Part shown: positions 42,267-53,628 of the stretch, piece after piece
Numbering within the stretch: position 1 is the stretch's first letter
Layout: each line of letters opens with the position of its first letter
The notes under the pieces: model-generated
What the model was told of the DNA's origin: nothing
Database searches by the model: none
Seen by the model: the letters and a program-made list of their open reading frames with translations, nothing else
DNA from: Luteimonas yindakuii
GTDB taxonomy: Bacteria > Pseudomonadota > Gammaproteobacteria > Xanthomonadales > Xanthomonadaceae
Direction of reading: 5' to 3'
Assembly (NCBI RefSeq): GCF_004803715.2
Contig: NZ_CP039383.2
Coordinates: forward strand, 2,542,001-2,606,000
DNA: 64,000 nucleotides
Translations under genes and position numbers: made by a program

Positions 42267-42336
42267 CATGGCAACGCGGATTGTAGCGTGGTGACGCGGG
42301 GCCTGCGTTTCAAGCGCCGCGCCGCCCCGCTGGACA

Positions 42337-43248
42337 CTACTGGCGCGAGACGCCCATGTCGGCGAGGAACTGGCGCGGATTGAGCACGCGACCGCCTTCC
42401 CACACTTCGAAGTGCACGTGGACGCCGGTGGAGCGCCCGGTCGAGCCAGCCTTCGCCAGCTCGGTGCCGGCGCGGACCAGGTCGCCGACCCGGGTGGTGT
42501 TGCGCGAGTTGTGCGCGTAGCGGGTGACGTAGCCGTTGCCGTGGTCGACCTCGACCACGTTGCCGTAGCCGGCGCGCTGGCCGGAGTAGCTGACCACCCC
42601 GTCAGCCACCGCCATCACCGGATCACCGTGGCGGGCACTGAAGTCGATGCCGCGGTGGAAGGCGCGGCCACCGCTGAACGGGTCGGCGCGATAGCCATAG
42701 CTCGAGGTGACATAGCTGCTGGCCACCGGCGAGCGCGACGGCAGTGCCGCGCGCTCCATTTCCTCGCCCAGCAGCAGGGCCTCGAGCACCGAAAGCTGGT
42801 CGCCCGAGGTGCGGAACTGGGTGTCCACCTGCTCCATGCCTTCCTGCAGTGCGTGCGGCGGCATGTCGAGCACCGGCCCGGGACCACCCACGCCGACCGC
42901 GGCGGTGAAGTCGAACTCGCCCTCGCCGAGCTTGCCGATGCGGGTCAGGCGCTCGCCCAGTGCGTTGAGCCGGTTGGCCTGGGCCTGCAGTTCGCCGAGG
43001 CGGGCGGCGAGCGCGTTGACTTCGCGCTGCGCTTCCTGGCGGGTGTTGTCGATCATCGCCTGCTGGCGGGTGTTTTCCGCCTTGAGGCGGGAGATCTCGC
43101 CGGCGCCGGCGGCGGCACCGAAGGCGAGGCCCGAGCATGCCAGCACGGCGGCGGCGGTCATCGGGCGGCGGGCGATCTGTACGCGCGTGCACTGCAACCA
43201 GTGCATCATGCGGGCTCGCGCCTGCTGGGTAAAAGTGTTCAAGGTCAT
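42337..43248 (-). CDS. M23-family peptidoglycan metallopeptidase
   Basis: A 303-aa LytM-type protein. An N-terminal membrane anchor ([21 protein letters not shown]) precedes a coiled coil ([25 protein letters not shown], longer than shown in pieces) and the catalytic domain: [20 protein letters not shown] (first zinc His and Asp) and GVHVHFEVW (HxH). It would cut peptide cross-links of murein in the periplasm, near the division cluster. ATG 43248 is eight bases from the divergent dciA start. The gene sits next to secA, the usual Xanthomonadaceae order. Confidence 0.92.
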   Translation of the reverse strand: MTLNTFTQQARARMMHWLQCTRVQIARRPMTAAAVLACSGLAFGAAAGAGEISRLKAENTRQQAMIDNTRQEAQREVNALAARLGELQAQANRLNALGERLTRIGKLGEGEFDFTAAVGVGGPGPVLDMPPHALQEGMEQVDTQFRTSGDQLSVLEALLLGEEMERAALPSRSPVASSYVTSSYGYRADPFSGGRAFHRGIDFSARHGDPVMAVADGVVSYSGQRAGYGNVVEVDHGNGYVTRYAHNSRNTTRVGDLVRAGTELAKAGSTGRSTGVHVHFEVWEGGRVLNPRQFLADMGVSRQ

Positions 43249-43256
43249 TGCGTCAC

Positions 43257-43706
43257 ATGTCCGGAGTTCGTTCAAAGCCGCCAGGAACCGGTCCGCAAAC
43301 CCCCCAGCCGGCGCTCGATACGCTGCTGGGCGGTGCGGCCGGCGATCCGCTGCGTCGTGCTCTCTGGCTCGACGACCTGGACCGGCGACTGCGTCCCCTG
43401 CTTCCCCCGGCGCTCGCCGCGCATGCGCGGCTGGGCAACGTCGACGGTGGCAGGCTCGTACTGCTGGTGGAAGCTGCTGTCTGGCATGCCCGTGCAAGGC
43501 TGGCCGGTCCGCAGATCCTCGAAGCCGCCCGCTCCCTCGGGCTGGATGTCACGGTGCTGGTGGTGCGTACGACCAGCCGACCCGCCTCGCCGCCCCCCGC
43601 GGCCGGGCCCAGGTCACGTCCTCTTTCGCCTCACGCCGAGCAGGCCCTGCGCGAGGCGGTCACGCTCCTGTCGACCACTGACACCGACGATCGAAGCGGG
43701 TCCTGA
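43257..43706 (+). CDS. dciA: DciA-like protein (DUF721)
   Basis: A 149-aa DUF721 protein; members act as DnaB helicase loaders in bacteria without DnaC. The fold is seen in ALDTLLGG...LRRALWLDDLDRRLRPLLP, NVDGGRLVLLVEAAVWHARARLAGPQIL, and VTVLVV. A Pro/Arg-rich tail follows. ATG 43257 is taken; TTG 43248 would overlap the M23 start. It is divergent to the M23 gene and convergent with lpxC. Confidence 0.75.
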   Translation: MSGVRSKPPGTGPQTPQPALDTLLGGAAGDPLRRALWLDDLDRRLRPLLPPALAAHARLGNVDGGRLVLLVEAAVWHARARLAGPQILEAARSLGLDVTVLVVRTTSRPASPPPAAGPRSRPLSPHAEQALREAVTLLSTTDTDDRSGS

Positions 43707-44134
43707 CACCGTCGCGGCTTCACACAGCCTCCACGACGGCGACGGGGCATCCTATCGGCCATACCCGGGCGAAGGGTTAACGACTCGATAAGTGAGCGTA
43801 AATTTTCGTTAAATTTACGTTATGAATTCACTCCGAACTCACGTTGGTGAGCATCGGGAGCTTTCAATGGGCAGACGGCACAGGCTCGCTGAGCCGCCAA
43901 CGCACTGATTTCATTGGCAGCGGCGTCGCTCGAGGATCCGGAGCAACCGGTGGCTAGACCGGATTGCCGCCAGTGCCCGGTCGTCTGCCGGGCGAGACGT
44001 CAGCACACCGTCGATTGGAATCCGCCTGGCGGAAGTCACCGGAATGCGGAACGTGCAGACACGCCCGCGATGCGCGAGGCGATCGCGGCAGTTACTTAGT
44101 CCGCAGTGACAACAGAGAGACCCGTGCCGAGGGA
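43707..44134. other. Gene-free gap after dciA with AT-rich inverted repeat
   Basis: 428 bp between two converging genes. At 43798-43821 there is a dyad CGTAAATTT-TCGTT-AAATTTACG, much richer in A/T than the surroundings. A 13-codon frame at 43867 (MGRRHRLAEPPTH) has GGGAG nine bases upstream. No terminator with a T-run and no RNA gene was recognised. Confidence 0.45.
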
Positions 44135-45043
44135 TCAGGCAGCGACAGGGACGCCGTAGGACACCGGCGCGTCGGCGTGTTCGCCGAAGCTCACTTCTTC
44201 CCAGGCCGACGGCTCCGCCAGAAGTGCGCGCACCAGCTTGTTGTTGAGCGCGTGGCCGGACTTGAAGCCCTCGAACGCGCCAAGGATCGGGTGGCCGGCC
44301 AGATACAGATCGCCGACAGCATCGAGGATCTTGTGGCGGACGAACTCGTTGGCGTAGCGCAGGCCGTCGTCGTTGAGCACGCGGAATTCGTCGAGGACGA
44401 TCGCGTTGTCCATCGAGCCGCCAAGGCCGAGGTTGCGCTCGCGCATGAACTCGAGGTCGCGCATGAAGCCGAAGGTGCGCGCACGGCTCACTTCGCGGAT
44501 GTAGTTCTCGGTGGAGAACTCGACCACCGCGCGCGACTGCGTCGCCGGGATGGCCGGATGGTCGAACTCGATGGTGAAGTCGAGCTTGAACCCGTCGTAT
44601 GGCGTGAAGCGGGCGATCTTGTCGCTGTCGCGCACTTCGATCTCGCGCTTGATGCGGATGAAGCGCTTGGGTGCATCCTGCAACACGATCCCGGCCGACT
44701 GCAGCAGGAACACGAACGGGCCGGACGAGCCGTCCATGATCGGCACCTCGGCCGCGGACAGTTCGACGTAGATGTTGTCCACGCCGAGGCCGGCCAGCGC
44801 CGACATCAGGTGCTCGACCGTCATCACCTTGCCGGCGCCGCGGGTCAGCCCGGTGCACAGCATGGTTTCGGTGACGAGCTCGCCGCTGGCGGGGATTTCC
44901 ACCACCGGGTCGAGGTCGACGCGGCGGAACACGATGCCGGTATCGACGGGCGCGGGGCGCAGCGTTAGGAAAACCTTCTCGCCGCTGTGCAGGCCTACGC
45001 CGGTGGCGCGGATGGTGTTCTTGAGGGTGCGTTGCTTGGGCAT
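44135..45043 (-). CDS. lpxC: UDP-3-O-acyl-N-acetylglucosamine deacetylase
   Basis: A 302-aa zinc enzyme that commits UDP-sugar to lipid A. It has [19 protein letters not shown], the zinc His in [35 protein letters not shown] (HKxxD zinc ligands) and the catalytic His in [13 protein letters not shown]. Residue number and order are standard. It follows ftsZ by 312 bp, the typical end of the dcw cluster. ATG 45043 is fixed by [15 protein letters not shown]. Confidence 0.96.
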   Translation of the reverse strand: MPKQRTLKNTIRATGVGLHSGEKVFLTLRPAPVDTGIVFRRVDLDPVVEIPASGELVTETMLCTGLTRGAGKVMTVEHLMSALAGLGVDNIYVELSAAEVPIMDGSSGPFVFLLQSAGIVLQDAPKRFIRIKREIEVRDSDKIARFTPYDGFKLDFTIEFDHPAIPATQSRAVVEFSTENYIREVSRARTFGFMRDLEFMRERNLGLGGSMDNAIVLDEFRVLNDDGLRYANEFVRHKILDAVGDLYLAGHPILGAFEGFKSGHALNNKLVRALLAEPSAWEEVSFGEHADAPVSYGVPVAA

Positions 45044-45263
45044 CAGGGGTCTGCCAGGGGCGCGGGAACCCGGTGGGCCAACGCGGAACGCGCGAAGGTT
45101 AGCACGCGACCGGCTTAACCTGAACGGAAGCGGCTGGCGCCTTCGGGCTTGCCAGGGACCTGCCACGGAGCTTTCGGGAAGCAGGCCATAAATGCACCGC
45201 GAGTGGGTTTTCCCGCCCGCACGCATGCGTCGGCGACGGGCTGATCCACCCTCGGGAGGAAAC

Positions 45264-45291
45264 GCCACCGGGCCGGCGCAGGCCCGGTGGC
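45264..45291 (-). terminator. Strong hairpin between ftsZ and lpxC
   Basis: An 11-bp perfect stem GCCACCGGGCC/GGCCCGGTGGC with a six-base loop, 64 bp beyond the ftsZ stop. On the minus strand it is followed by GTTTCC, a short T-run, so termination would be partial. The remaining gap 45044-45263 shows no gene. Confidence 0.55.
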
Positions 45292-45355
45292 AAAGGACAC
45301 AGCAGTACCACACGGTCCGGGACGGACGGCCCGGACCGGTCCAGCGATGCAGCCG

Positions 45356-46588
45356 TCAGTCGGCCTGACGACGCAGGAACGCAGGAATATCCAGGTAGCT
45401 GCTGTCGCTGCCGAAATCGGCCACGGCCGGCTTCGACGATTCCTCCGCGGCAACGCTGCGGCCACGCAGGGCCGAGGCGATGCTCGGCGCCTGGCCTGCA
45501 ACCGCATCGTCGATCGCCAGGCCCGTGGTGCCGTCGCGCTTGGCCTGGGTGTGGATCAGCTGCACCTGCGGGCGACGCACCTGCTCGCCGGCATGGTCAC
45601 TGCCACGCACGCCGGCACGGGCGCTCGCGCGGTTGAGGCCGGTGGCGACCACGGTGACGCGCACTTCGTCCTGCATGTCCGGATCGAGCACGGTGCCGAT
45701 GACGACGGTCGCGTCCTCGCTGGCGAAGTTTTCCACGGTGCGACCGACCTCGTCGAACTCCGACATGGTGAAGTCCGGGCCGGCGGTGATGTTGACCAGG
45801 ATGCCGTTGGCGCCGGCGAGGTTGACGTCGTCGAGCAGCGGGTTCTGGATCGCCGACTCAGCGGCCGCCTGCGCGCGGTCGTCGCCGCGGGCGTGGCCGG
45901 TGCCCATCATCGCCAGGCCCATTTCGGACATGACGGTGCGCACGTCGGCGAAGTCGACGTTGATCAGGCCCGGACGCACGATCAGGTCGGCGATGCCCTG
46001 CACGGCGCCCAGCAGCACGTCGTTGGCGGCACGGAACGCCTGGATCATCGTGGCGTTGCGGCCGAGCACGGTGATCAGCTTCTCGTTGGGGATGGTGATC
46101 AGCGAATCGACGTGCTGCGACAGGTCCTCGATGCCCTTCAGCGCTACCTGCATGCGGCGGCGGCCCTCGAACGGGAACGGCTTGGTGACCACGGCGACGG
46201 TCAGGATGCCCATCTCCTTGGCCAGCTGCGCCACCACCGGTGCCGCACCGGTGCCGGTGCCGCCGCCCATGCCGGCGGTGATGAACACCATGTCGGCGCC
46301 CTGCAGCGCGTCCATGATGATCTCGCGGTCTTCCAGTGCGGCCTGACGGCCGACCTCCGGGTTCGCGCCCGCACCCAGGCCCTTGGTGACGTTGCCGCCG
46401 AGCTGCAGCTGCAGCTTCGCGCCGCAGTTCTTGATCGCCTGCGAGTCGGTATTAGCGGTGATGAACTCCACCCCGTCCACGCTGCTGCTGACCATGTGGG
46501 CCACGGCGTTGCCACCGCCACCGCCCACGCCAATGACCTTGATGACGGCATTGGGTGCCATCTTCTCTACCAGTTCGAAATGCGCCAT
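45356..46588 (-). CDS. ftsZ: Cell division protein FtsZ
   Basis: A 410-aa tubulin-like GTPase that forms the division ring. GTP binding: [12 protein letters not shown], the signature [14 protein letters not shown] and [10 protein letters not shown]7 loop [15 protein letters not shown]. The C-terminal linker is Ala/Arg-rich and ends with the conserved peptide [16 protein letters not shown] that binds FtsA and ZipA. AGGA precedes ATG 46588. It lies 100 bp after ftsA. Confidence 0.97.
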   Translation of the reverse strand: MAHFELVEKMAPNAVIKVIGVGGGGGNAVAHMVSSSVDGVEFITANTDSQAIKNCGAKLQLQLGGNVTKGLGAGANPEVGRQAALEDREIIMDALQGADMVFITAGMGGGTGTGAAPVVAQLAKEMGILTVAVVTKPFPFEGRRRMQVALKGIEDLSQHVDSLITIPNEKLITVLGRNATMIQAFRAANDVLLGAVQGIADLIVRPGLINVDFADVRTVMSEMGLAMMGTGHARGDDRAQAAAESAIQNPLLDDVNLAGANGILVNITAGPDFTMSEFDEVGRTVENFASEDATVVIGTVLDPDMQDEVRVTVVATGLNRASARAGVRGSDHAGEQVRRPQVQLIHTQAKRDGTTGLAIDDAVAGQAPSIASALRGRSVAAEESSKPAVADFGSDSSYLDIPAFLRRQAD

Positions 46589-46664
46589 GTCCGTTGTCCT
46601 CGCAAGTGTGTGTTGCTTATCGATATGTTGTTGAAACGCCCTGCTCCGCCCTGCTTCCCTCCGT

Positions 46665-46687
46665 CCGGCCCGCGCGTAGCGGGCCGG
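46665..46687. repeat. Hairpin in the ftsA-ftsZ gap
   Basis: Perfect 9-bp stem CCGGCCCGC/GCGGGCCGG with loop GCGTA, ending two bases beyond the ftsA stop. It may mark mRNA processing or partial termination before ftsZ; no T-run follows on the minus strand. Confidence 0.5.
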
Positions 46688-46688
46688 C

Positions 46689-47924
46689 TCAGAACTCGCC
46701 CCGGTACCACTCCTTCAACTTCTTGAAGAAGCTGCCTGCACGCCCGGTCGGGATCACCGGGCGACGGGGATGTTCGATCTGGCTTCCCATCAGCAGCAGG
46801 CCGACGCCGGTGGCATGCACCGGGTTGCCGACCACTTCGCCCAGGCCGGTCACGTGCTGCGGGATGCCCACCCGCACCGGCATCTGCAGCATCTCCTCGG
46901 CGAGCTCGACCACGCCTTCCATCTTCGCGGCGCCGCCGGTCAGGACCATGCCGGCGCGCACGTGCTGCTCGAAGCCCGAGCGGCGCAGTTCGGCCTGCAC
47001 CATCTCGAAGATCTCCTCGTAGCGTGCCTGCACCGCCTGCGCCAGCGACTGCCGCGGCAGGCGCCGCGGCGGGCGGTCGCCGACCGACGGCACCTGGATC
47101 GATTCCTCGCTGGTGGCCAGCTGCGCCAGCGCGCAGGCGTAGCGCACCTTGATCTGCTCGGCTTCCGGCGTCGGCGTGCGCAGCATGTGCGCGATGTCCT
47201 CGGTGACCTTGTCGCCGGCGATCGGCAGCGACGAGGTGTGCGAGATCGCGCCCTGCACGAACACCGCGAGATCGGTGGTGCCGGCGCCGATGTCGACCAG
47301 CACCACGCCGAGCTCGCGCTCGTCGGCGGTCAGCACCGCGGTCGACGAGGCCAGGGACGACAGCACCAGGTCGTCGATCTGCAGCCCGCAGCGCTGCACG
47401 CACTTGGAGATGTTGGCGGCAGCCGACTGCGCGCACACCACCAGGTGCGCGTGCACCTCCAGGCGCACGCCGGTCATGCCGACGGGATTGCGGATGCCTT
47501 CCTGCGAATCGTCGAGCACGTATTCGCGCGGGATCGCGTGCAGGATCTTCTGGTCGGCCGGGATCGCCACCGCCTTGGCGGCGTCGAGCACGCGGTCGAG
47601 GTCGGCCCAGGTCACCTCGCCATCGCGGATCGGCACGATGCCCGGCGAGTTCTTGCACTGCACGTGGTTTCCGGAGATCGATGCGTACACCGAGCGGATC
47701 TCGCAGCCGGCCATCAGCTCGGCTTCCTCGATCGCGCGCTGGATCGACTGCACGGTGGATTCGATATCGACCACCACGCCGCGCTTCAACCCGCGCGATT
47801 CATGGCTGCCGATGCCGATCACCTCGATCGGGTTGCCGGGGGAGTACTCGCCCACCAGCGCCACCACCTTGGAGGTGCCGATGTCGAGGCCGACGATCAG
47901 GGCCTTGTCGCCTTTGCGGTTCAT
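46689..47924 (-). CDS. ftsA: Cell division protein FtsA
   Basis: A 411-aa actin-like protein that tethers FtsZ to the membrane. Phosphate-1 loop [16 protein letters not shown], phosphate-2 [16 protein letters not shown], adenosine site [16 protein letters not shown]; the C-terminal amphipathic helix is [18 protein letters not shown] overlaps the ftsQ stop (ATGA). Confidence 0.97.
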   Translation of the reverse strand: MNRKGDKALIVGLDIGTSKVVALVGEYSPGNPIEVIGIGSHESRGLKRGVVVDIESTVQSIQRAIEEAELMAGCEIRSVYASISGNHVQCKNSPGIVPIRDGEVTWADLDRVLDAAKAVAIPADQKILHAIPREYVLDDSQEGIRNPVGMTGVRLEVHAHLVVCAQSAAANISKCVQRCGLQIDDLVLSSLASSTAVLTADERELGVVLVDIGAGTTDLAVFVQGAISHTSSLPIAGDKVTEDIAHMLRTPTPEAEQIKVRYACALAQLATSEESIQVPSVGDRPPRRLPRQSLAQAVQARYEEIFEMVQAELRRSGFEQHVRAGMVLTGGAAKMEGVVELAEEMLQMPVRVGIPQHVTGLGEVVGNPVHATGVGLLLMGSQIEHPRRPVIPTGRAGSFFKKLKEWYRGEF

Positions 47925-48790
47925 GCGGTGCTGCCGGAAATGAAGGGGGAAAACAGGGCGCGCGGAACGCCGGCGCCGGAAGACAGGACGCGGGCGATTG
48001 CGTGGAGCGCTTGCGGCGCGGGCGACGCCCGCATGGCTGCAGGCGGACGGCGGTCCGCAACCATCGCAGCGGTGGCCGTGCCATCGGCCGGGGCGGCTTC
48101 GCCCCAGGTCAGCGCAAAGCCATTCGTGTAGCGCAGATCCGCGCGCTGCAGGCGCTCGGCGCGCTCGTGCAGCAGCCGCGGCAGCAGGCGGGCGAAGCGT
48201 TCGATGCGCGGGCGCGCCTGCTGCCCGCCAATGACCACGTCGGTGCCGCTGGCCAGGCGCATCGACCAGCTGCCGCGCGAATCAACCGCCACGCGCTCGA
48301 CGTCGTCGCCGACCGCGGTGAACAGCGCGCGCGACTCGTTGTAGAGCGCGACCACGTCGGGCACGCGTGCCTCCGGGCCGTCGAACCACGGCAGGCCGTC
48401 GGGCGGGGTGGTGCCGGCGGCCGGGAACAACCGTCCCTGCTCGGACAGCAGGCGGTCGTCGCCCCAGCGCGCGAACGGACGGTGTTCGCTGACGCGCAGT
48501 TCCAGCACGTCCGGCCAGCGCTTGCGCACCTCGGCCTGTTCCACCCACGGCAGCGCGGAGACCGCGGCCTGCGCCGCGGTGAGGTCGACGGCGAAGAAGC
48601 CGCGCTGTGCATGCGGCAGCACCGCCTCGCGCAGCGCCGCATCCTCGACCCAGGCGAGGTCGCCGATCACCCGCAGCGTGCGCAGCGGCCAGCGCTCGGC
48701 GCCGATCCAGCCCTGCACCACCGCCACCACCGGCAGTGCCACCAGTGCCAGCGCCAGTGCCCAGGCAAGGATGCGCAGCATGGCGTTCAC
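47921..48790 (-). CDS. ftsQ: Cell division protein FtsQ
   Basis: A 289-aa bitopic division protein linking cytoplasmic and periplasmic divisome parts. One membrane segment ([19 protein letters not shown]), then the POTRA domain ([20 protein letters not shown]...QRGFFAVDL) and the FtsQ beta domain ([28 protein letters not shown]). GTG 48790 overlaps the ddlB stop (GTGA) and has GGAG eight bases upstream; ATG 48781, three codons on, is farther from it. The last 45 residues are Ala/Pro-rich and unusual. Confidence 0.9.
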   Translation of the reverse strand: MNAMLRILAWALALALVALPVVAVVQGWIGAERWPLRTLRVIGDLAWVEDAALREAVLPHAQRGFFAVDLTAAQAAVSALPWVEQAEVRKRWPDVLELRVSEHRPFARWGDDRLLSEQGRLFPAAGTTPPDGLPWFDGPEARVPDVVALYNESRALFTAVGDDVERVAVDSRGSWSMRLASGTDVVIGGQQARPRIERFARLLPRLLHERAERLQRADLRYTNGFALTWGEAAPADGTATAAMVADRRPPAAMRASPAPQALHAIARVLSSGAGVPRALFSPFISGSTA

Positions 48791-49749
48791 AGGGTCTGCT
48801 CCAGCACGCGCCAGCACAGTTCCTCGAACCCGATGCCGATCTGGCCGGCGGCCTTGGGCACCAGCGAGTGGCTGGTCATCCCCGGCGCGGTGTTGACCTC
48901 GAGCAGCTGGAAGTTGCCGGTCTCGCGGTCGCGCATGATGTCGACGCGGCCCCAGCCACCGCAGCCGGCGGCGACGAAGGCCGCCAGCGCGAGTTCGCCG
49001 ATGCGACGCTCGTCGTCGCCCTCGAGGCCCGGACACAGGTACTGCGTCTCGTCGGACACGTACTTGGCTTCGTAGTCGTACCACGATCCCTTGGGCACGA
49101 TGCGGATCGACGGCAGCGCGCGCAGGCCGTCGCCGGTGTCGAGGACGCCGACGGTGAGCTCGTCGCCGACCACCATGCGCTCGACCAGCAGTTCGCCCGG
49201 GTAGCGTGCGGCCAGCTGCACCGCATCCTCGAGGCCGGCATCGTCGAACACGCGGCTGACGCCGACGCTCGAGCCTTCCTGCGACGGTTTGACGATCACC
49301 GGCAGGCCCAGCGTGCGCGCGGCGGCATGCACGTCGTCGCCACGCGCCAGGCGCGCATAGGCCGGCGTCGGCAGACCGAGGCTCAACCAGACCTGCTTGG
49401 TGCGGATCTTGTCCATGCTCAGCGCCGAGCCGAGCACGCCGGAGCCGGTGTACGGCACGCCGAGCGCATCCATCAGCCCCTGCACCACGCCGTCCTCGCC
49501 GCCACCGTGCTGGCCATGCAGCACGTTGAACACGCGGTCGTAGCGGCGTGCCACCAGTGCCTGCGCCAGCGCGGCGATGCCGTCGACCGGCTGTGCATCG
49601 ACGCCACGCGCGCGCAGTGCTTCGAGCACGTTGCGACCGGATTCCAGCGACACCTCGCGCTCGGACCCGGTGCCGCCGAGCAGCACGGCGACGCGGCCGA
49701 AGCCGGCGGGATCGACGAGGCGCGGGGCGGGCAGCGGACGTGCACTCAT
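48787..49749 (-). CDS. ddlB: D-alanine-D-alanine ligase
   Basis: A 320-aa ATP-grasp ligase making the D-Ala-D-Ala end of the stem peptide. Motifs: [95 protein letters not shown] (metal Glu/Asn). Overlaps murC and ftsQ by ATGA/GTGA. Confidence 0.96.
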   Translation of the reverse strand: MSARPLPAPRLVDPAGFGRVAVLLGGTGSEREVSLESGRNVLEALRARGVDAQPVDGIAALAQALVARRYDRVFNVLHGQHGGGEDGVVQGLMDALGVPYTGSGVLGSALSMDKIRTKQVWLSLGLPTPAYARLARGDDVHAAARTLGLPVIVKPSQEGSSVGVSRVFDDAGLEDAVQLAARYPGELLVERMVVGDELTVGVLDTGDGLRALPSIRIVPKGSWYDYEAKYVSDETQYLCPGLEGDDERRIGELALAAFVAAGCGGWGRVDIMRDRETGNFQLLEVNTAPGMTSHSLVPKAAGQIGIGFEELCWRVLEQTL

Positions 49750-51194
49750 CGCGCCGCCTCCGGGAAACCTTCCAGTGCCAGCTGCTGTGCGGCATGGCCG
49801 ATGTCGCCCGCGCCCATCACCAGCAGCAGGTCGCCATCGGCAAGCACGTCGGGCAGCACCGCACGCAGTTCATCGGTGTCGTCGACGACCACCGGATCGA
49901 GACGCCCGCGCGCACGGATCGCACGTGCCAGCGCCCGCGAATCGGCATTCGCCAGCGGCGCCTCGCCGGCGGCATAGACCTCGGTCAGCACCAGCACGTC
50001 GACATCGGACAGCACCGCGGCGAAGTCATCGAGGAGGTCGCGGGTGCGGCTGTAGCGGTGCGGCTGGAAGGCCACCACCAGTCGCTTCTCCGGCCACCCG
50101 CCGCGAGCGGCCTCGAACACCGCCTTGAGTTCCTTCGGGTGGTGGCCGTAGTCGTCGACCAGCTGCACCGTCGCGCCCTGCGCGGTGGTGAGTTCGGCCA
50201 GCAGGTTGAAGCGGCGGCCGATGCCCTGGAACTTCTCCAGCGCCTGCACGATGCGCGCCGGGTCCACACCGACCTGCCAGCCCACGGACGCCGCCGCCAG
50301 CGCGTTCTGCACGTTGTGGCGGCCGGGCAGTGCCAGCGTCGCCGGCGTGCGGCTGCCATCGGGCAGGCACAGCGTGAAGCACATGCGCGGGCCATGCTGC
50401 ACCACGTCCTCGGCGCGCACGTCGGCGTCGTCGCTGAAGCCGTAGGTGGTCACGTGGCGCGGAGTCTCCTCGGCCAGCCGCGCGACTTCGGGATCGTCGA
50501 TGCACAGCACCGCCAGCCCGTAGAACGGCAGCCGGTGCAGGAATTCGGAGAACGCCGCCTGCACGCGCGCGAAATCGCCACCGTAGTTCTCGAGGTGGTC
50601 GGCATCGATATTGGTGACCACCGCCACCAGCGGGTTCAGCCGCAGGAAGCTGCCGTCGCTCTCGTCTGCCTCGGCCACCAGCCAGTCACCGCCGCCCAGA
50701 CGCGCATTGGCGCCGGCGGCCAGCAGCTGCCCGCCGATGACGAAGGTCGGGTCCATGCCGCCCTCGGCCAGCACGCTGGCCGTCAACGAGGTGGTGGTGG
50801 TCTTGCCGTGGGTGCCGGCGACCGCGATGCCGCGCTTCAGGCGCATCAGTTCGGCCAGCATCTCCGCACGCGGCACCACCGGGATGCGGCGCGCACGCGC
50901 TTCCACCAGTTCCGGGTTGTCGGCCCGGATCGCGCTGGAGATCACCACGCAGTCGGTGCCCTGCACGTTGTTGGCGGCATGCCCGCGATGCACGCGGATG
51001 CCGAGCGCCTGCAGGCGACGCGTCACCGCGTTGTCGGCGAGGTCGGAACCCGACACGTTGTAGCCCAGCGTGTTGAGCACCTCGGCGATGCCGCTCATGC
51101 CGGCGCCGCCGATGCCGACGAAATGCACCCGCCCGTAGGCACGCGCGAGTTCGGCGCCGGACAGCAGGCGGGCGTCGAGCAGGCGACGGATCAT
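49746..51194 (-). CDS. murC: UDP-N-acetylmuramate-L-alanine ligase
   Basis: A 482-aa Mur ligase adding L-Ala to UDP-MurNAc. N-terminal [16 protein letters not shown] (UDP-MurNAc), ATP loop [27 protein letters not shown], and the C-terminal [16 protein letters not shown] 51194 has GGGAG upstream and overlaps the ftsW stop directly. In most gammaproteobacteria murG stands between ftsW and murC; here it does not. Confidence 0.96.
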   Translation of the reverse strand: MIRRLLDARLLSGAELARAYGRVHFVGIGGAGMSGIAEVLNTLGYNVSGSDLADNAVTRRLQALGIRVHRGHAANNVQGTDCVVISSAIRADNPELVEARARRIPVVPRAEMLAELMRLKRGIAVAGTHGKTTTTSLTASVLAEGGMDPTFVIGGQLLAAGANARLGGGDWLVAEADESDGSFLRLNPLVAVVTNIDADHLENYGGDFARVQAAFSEFLHRLPFYGLAVLCIDDPEVARLAEETPRHVTTYGFSDDADVRAEDVVQHGPRMCFTLCLPDGSRTPATLALPGRHNVQNALAAASVGWQVGVDPARIVQALEKFQGIGRRFNLLAELTTAQGATVQLVDDYGHHPKELKAVFEAARGGWPEKRLVVAFQPHRYSRTRDLLDDFAAVLSDVDVLVLTEVYAAGEAPLANADSRALARAIRARGRLDPVVVDDTDELRAVLPDVLADGDLLLVMGAGDIGHAAQQLALEGFPEAAR

Positions 51195-52543
51195 GCAGAG
51201 GTTCTCCCGAAGGTGGGTTCGACGCGCTGGCGCAGGCGGCTGGTGCCGTAGGTGGGCAGCGGCGCGGCCTCGGCGGCCGGCGCGTGCGTGGCAGGCGTGG
51301 CGCGTGCGGGCGCAGGGTCGTGCGCGGTCGGTGCCGGAGCAGGTGCATCGCCACGCAGGCGCGCGACCTGGCGCTGCGCGCGGTCGAGTTCGAAAGACAC
51401 CCGCAGCAGCAGGCCGACCGCGACGCAGGTCATCATCACGCTCGAGCCGCCCGACGAGATCAGCGGCAGCGTCAGGCCCTTGGTCGGCAGCAGCCCGAGG
51501 TTGACGCCGATCGACACCAGGCTCTGCAGCGAGATCGCCAGCGCCACGCCGAAGGCGCAGTAGCCGGCAAAATGGCGGCGCATCTCCACGCACTTCAGGC
51601 CGATCCACAGCGCGCGCCCGACCAGCAGCGCATACAGGCCGATCACCAGGCACACGCCCAGGAAGCCGAGTTCCTCCGCGATCACCGCCAGGATGAAGTC
51701 GGTATGCGCCTCGGGCAGGTAGTTGAGCTTCTGGATCGAGGCGCCCAGGCCGACGCCGGTGAGTTCGCCACGGCCGACCGCCATCAGCGCGTTGGCGAGC
51801 TGGTAGCCGGAATTGAACGGATCCGCGAACGGATCCATGAACGAGGTGAGGCGGCGCATGCGGTACGGCTCGGCGATCGCCACGATCGCCAGCAGCGGCA
51901 GGCCGATGACCACCGGCGCCGCCATCCGCGGCAGGTGCACGCCACCCAGCACCAGCATGCCGGCGGTGATCGCCAGCATCAGCGCCAGCGAGCCGAAGTC
52001 CGGCTGGAACACCAGCAGCACCATCAGGCCGCAGGCCACGAAGATCGGCTTGAGCATCGCGCCCCAGGTCGCGTTGACCTCGTCGCGGAAGCGCACCAGG
52101 TAGCTGGCCAGCCACACGATGTACATCAGCTTCACCGCTTCCACGACCTGGAAGTTGGAGACGCCCAGGTTGATCCAGCGCTGCGCGCCATTGACGCTGT
52201 GGCCAAGGCCCGGGATGAACACCAGCAGCAGCAGGCCGAAGCAGCCCAGCAGCAGCAGGCGGTCGTACTTCTCGATGCTTTTGAGCTCGGTGCGCATCAC
52301 CAGCGCGCACAGCACCGCGCCCATGCCCAGGAACATCAGGTGACGGACCAGGAAGTAGAACGGGCCGACCTCGAGTTCCTCGGCCACCGCGATCGAGCTC
52401 GAGCCGACCATCACCACGCCCAGCACCGCCAGCGCGATCGCCGCACCGCCCAGCCACGGATCGAAGCGACCCTGGATGGCATCCAGGCGGGTGGCCTGGC
52501 GCGCGGCGGAGTCGTGGATCGCGCTGTCGTAGGGCCGGGCCAT
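51191..52543 (-). CDS. ftsW: SEDS peptidoglycan polymerase FtsW
   Basis: A 450-aa SEDS protein with ten membrane segments that polymerises septal glycan with FtsI. Conserved stretches: [80 protein letters not shown] in parts, and [16 protein letters not shown]. The cytoplasmic C-terminal tail (about 60 residues, Ala/Pro-rich) is longer than usual. Overlaps mraY by one base and murC by four. Confidence 0.95.
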   Translation of the reverse strand: MARPYDSAIHDSAARQATRLDAIQGRFDPWLGGAAIALAVLGVVMVGSSSIAVAEELEVGPFYFLVRHLMFLGMGAVLCALVMRTELKSIEKYDRLLLLGCFGLLLLVFIPGLGHSVNGAQRWINLGVSNFQVVEAVKLMYIVWLASYLVRFRDEVNATWGAMLKPIFVACGLMVLLVFQPDFGSLALMLAITAGMLVLGGVHLPRMAAPVVIGLPLLAIVAIAEPYRMRRLTSFMDPFADPFNSGYQLANALMAVGRGELTGVGLGASIQKLNYLPEAHTDFILAVIAEELGFLGVCLVIGLYALLVGRALWIGLKCVEMRRHFAGYCAFGVALAISLQSLVSIGVNLGLLPTKGLTLPLISSGGSSVMMTCVAVGLLLRVSFELDRAQRQVARLRGDAPAPAPTAHDPAPARATPATHAPAAEAAPLPTYGTSRLRQRVEPTFGRTSA

Positions 52544-53628
52544 CAGCGCACCTTCAACGTCGCGAGGCCGACCAGCACCAGGATCACCGAGATGATCCAG
52601 AAGCGCACGATGACGCGCGGCTCCGGCCAGCCCTTGAGCTCGAAGTGGTGGTGGATGGGCGCCATCCGGAACACGCGCTTGCCGGTGAGCTTGAACGACG
52701 CCACCTGGATCATCACCGAGAGCGTCTCGATGACGAAGATGCCGCCCATGATCACCAGCACCAGTTCCTGGCGAACGATCACCGCGATGGTGCCCAGCAC
52801 CGCACCGAGCGCCAGCGCGCCGATATCACCCATGAACACCATCGCCGGATAGGTGTTGAACCACAGGAAGCCGAGCCCTGCGCCGGCGATCGCCGCGCAG
52901 ATGATCACCAGTTCGCCGGCACCCGGAATCTGCGGGATCTGCAGGTAGTTGGAGAACACCGCGTTGCCCGAGGCATAGGCGAACACGCCCAGCGCGCAGG
53001 CCACCAGCACCGTGGGCATGATCGCCAGCCCGTCGAGGCCGTCGGTGAGGTTGACCGCGTTGGAGAAGCCGACGATCCAGAAATAGGCGATGGCGACGAA
53101 GGTGATCGACACCAGCGGCAACGCCACCGCCTTGAACAGCGGGATATAGAACGTGGTGGCCGCCGGTACGTCCGCGGTCTGGTACAGGTAGATGCCGGCC
53201 GCCAGGCCAAACACCGACTGCAGCAGGTACTTCCAGCGCGACTTCAGCCCGTTCGGGTCGCGTTTGACGATCTTGATCCAGTCGTCGTACCAGCCGATGG
53301 CACCGAAGGCGAGCATCACCAGCAGCACCACCCACACGTACTTGTTGCGCAGGTCGCCCCACAGCAGCACCGAGGCGAGCACGGTCAACAGGATCAGCGC
53401 ACCGCCCATGGTCGGGGTGCCGGCCTTGGAGAAGTGGGTCTGCGGGCCGTCACTGCGGATCGGCTGGCCACCCTTGTACTGGGCCAGCCTGCGGATCACC
53501 GCCGGGCCCCACCACAGCGACAGCAGCAGCGCGGTCAGCGCGGCAAGGATGCCGCGGAAGGTCAGGTACGCGAACAGGCCGAAGAAATCCTCGAGCCCCT
53601 GCAGCCAGCGCGCCAGCTCAAGCAGCAT
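52543..53628 (-). CDS. mraY: Phospho-MurNAc-pentapeptide transferase MraY
   Basis: A 361-aa, ten-segment membrane enzyme that makes lipid I. Conserved: [16 protein letters not shown], the Asp pair in GWYDDWIK, the [13 protein letters not shown] site, [15 protein letters not shown] and [16 protein letters not shown]. Start ATG overlaps murF by 11 bases. Confidence 0.97.
   Translation of the reverse strand: MLLELARWLQGLEDFFGLFAYLTFRGILAALTALLLSLWWGPAVIRRLAQYKGGQPIRSDGPQTHFSKAGTPTMGGALILLTVLASVLLWGDLRNKYVWVVLLVMLAFGAIGWYDDWIKIVKRDPNGLKSRWKYLLQSVFGLAAGIYLYQTADVPAATTFYIPLFKAVALPLVSITFVAIAYFWIVGFSNAVNLTDGLDGLAIMPTVLVACALGVFAYASGNAVFSNYLQIPQIPGAGELVIICAAIAGAGLGFLWFNTYPAMVFMGDIGALALGAVLGTIAVIVRQELVLVIMGGIFVIETLSVMIQVASFKLTGKRVFRMAPIHHHFELKGWPEPRVIVRFWIISVILVLVGLATLKVR

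Noticed and set aside
42266..42290. TACAAT at 42285-42280 as a secA -10
   Set aside because: No -35 at correct spacing and it would place a terminator in the leader; left open under findings.
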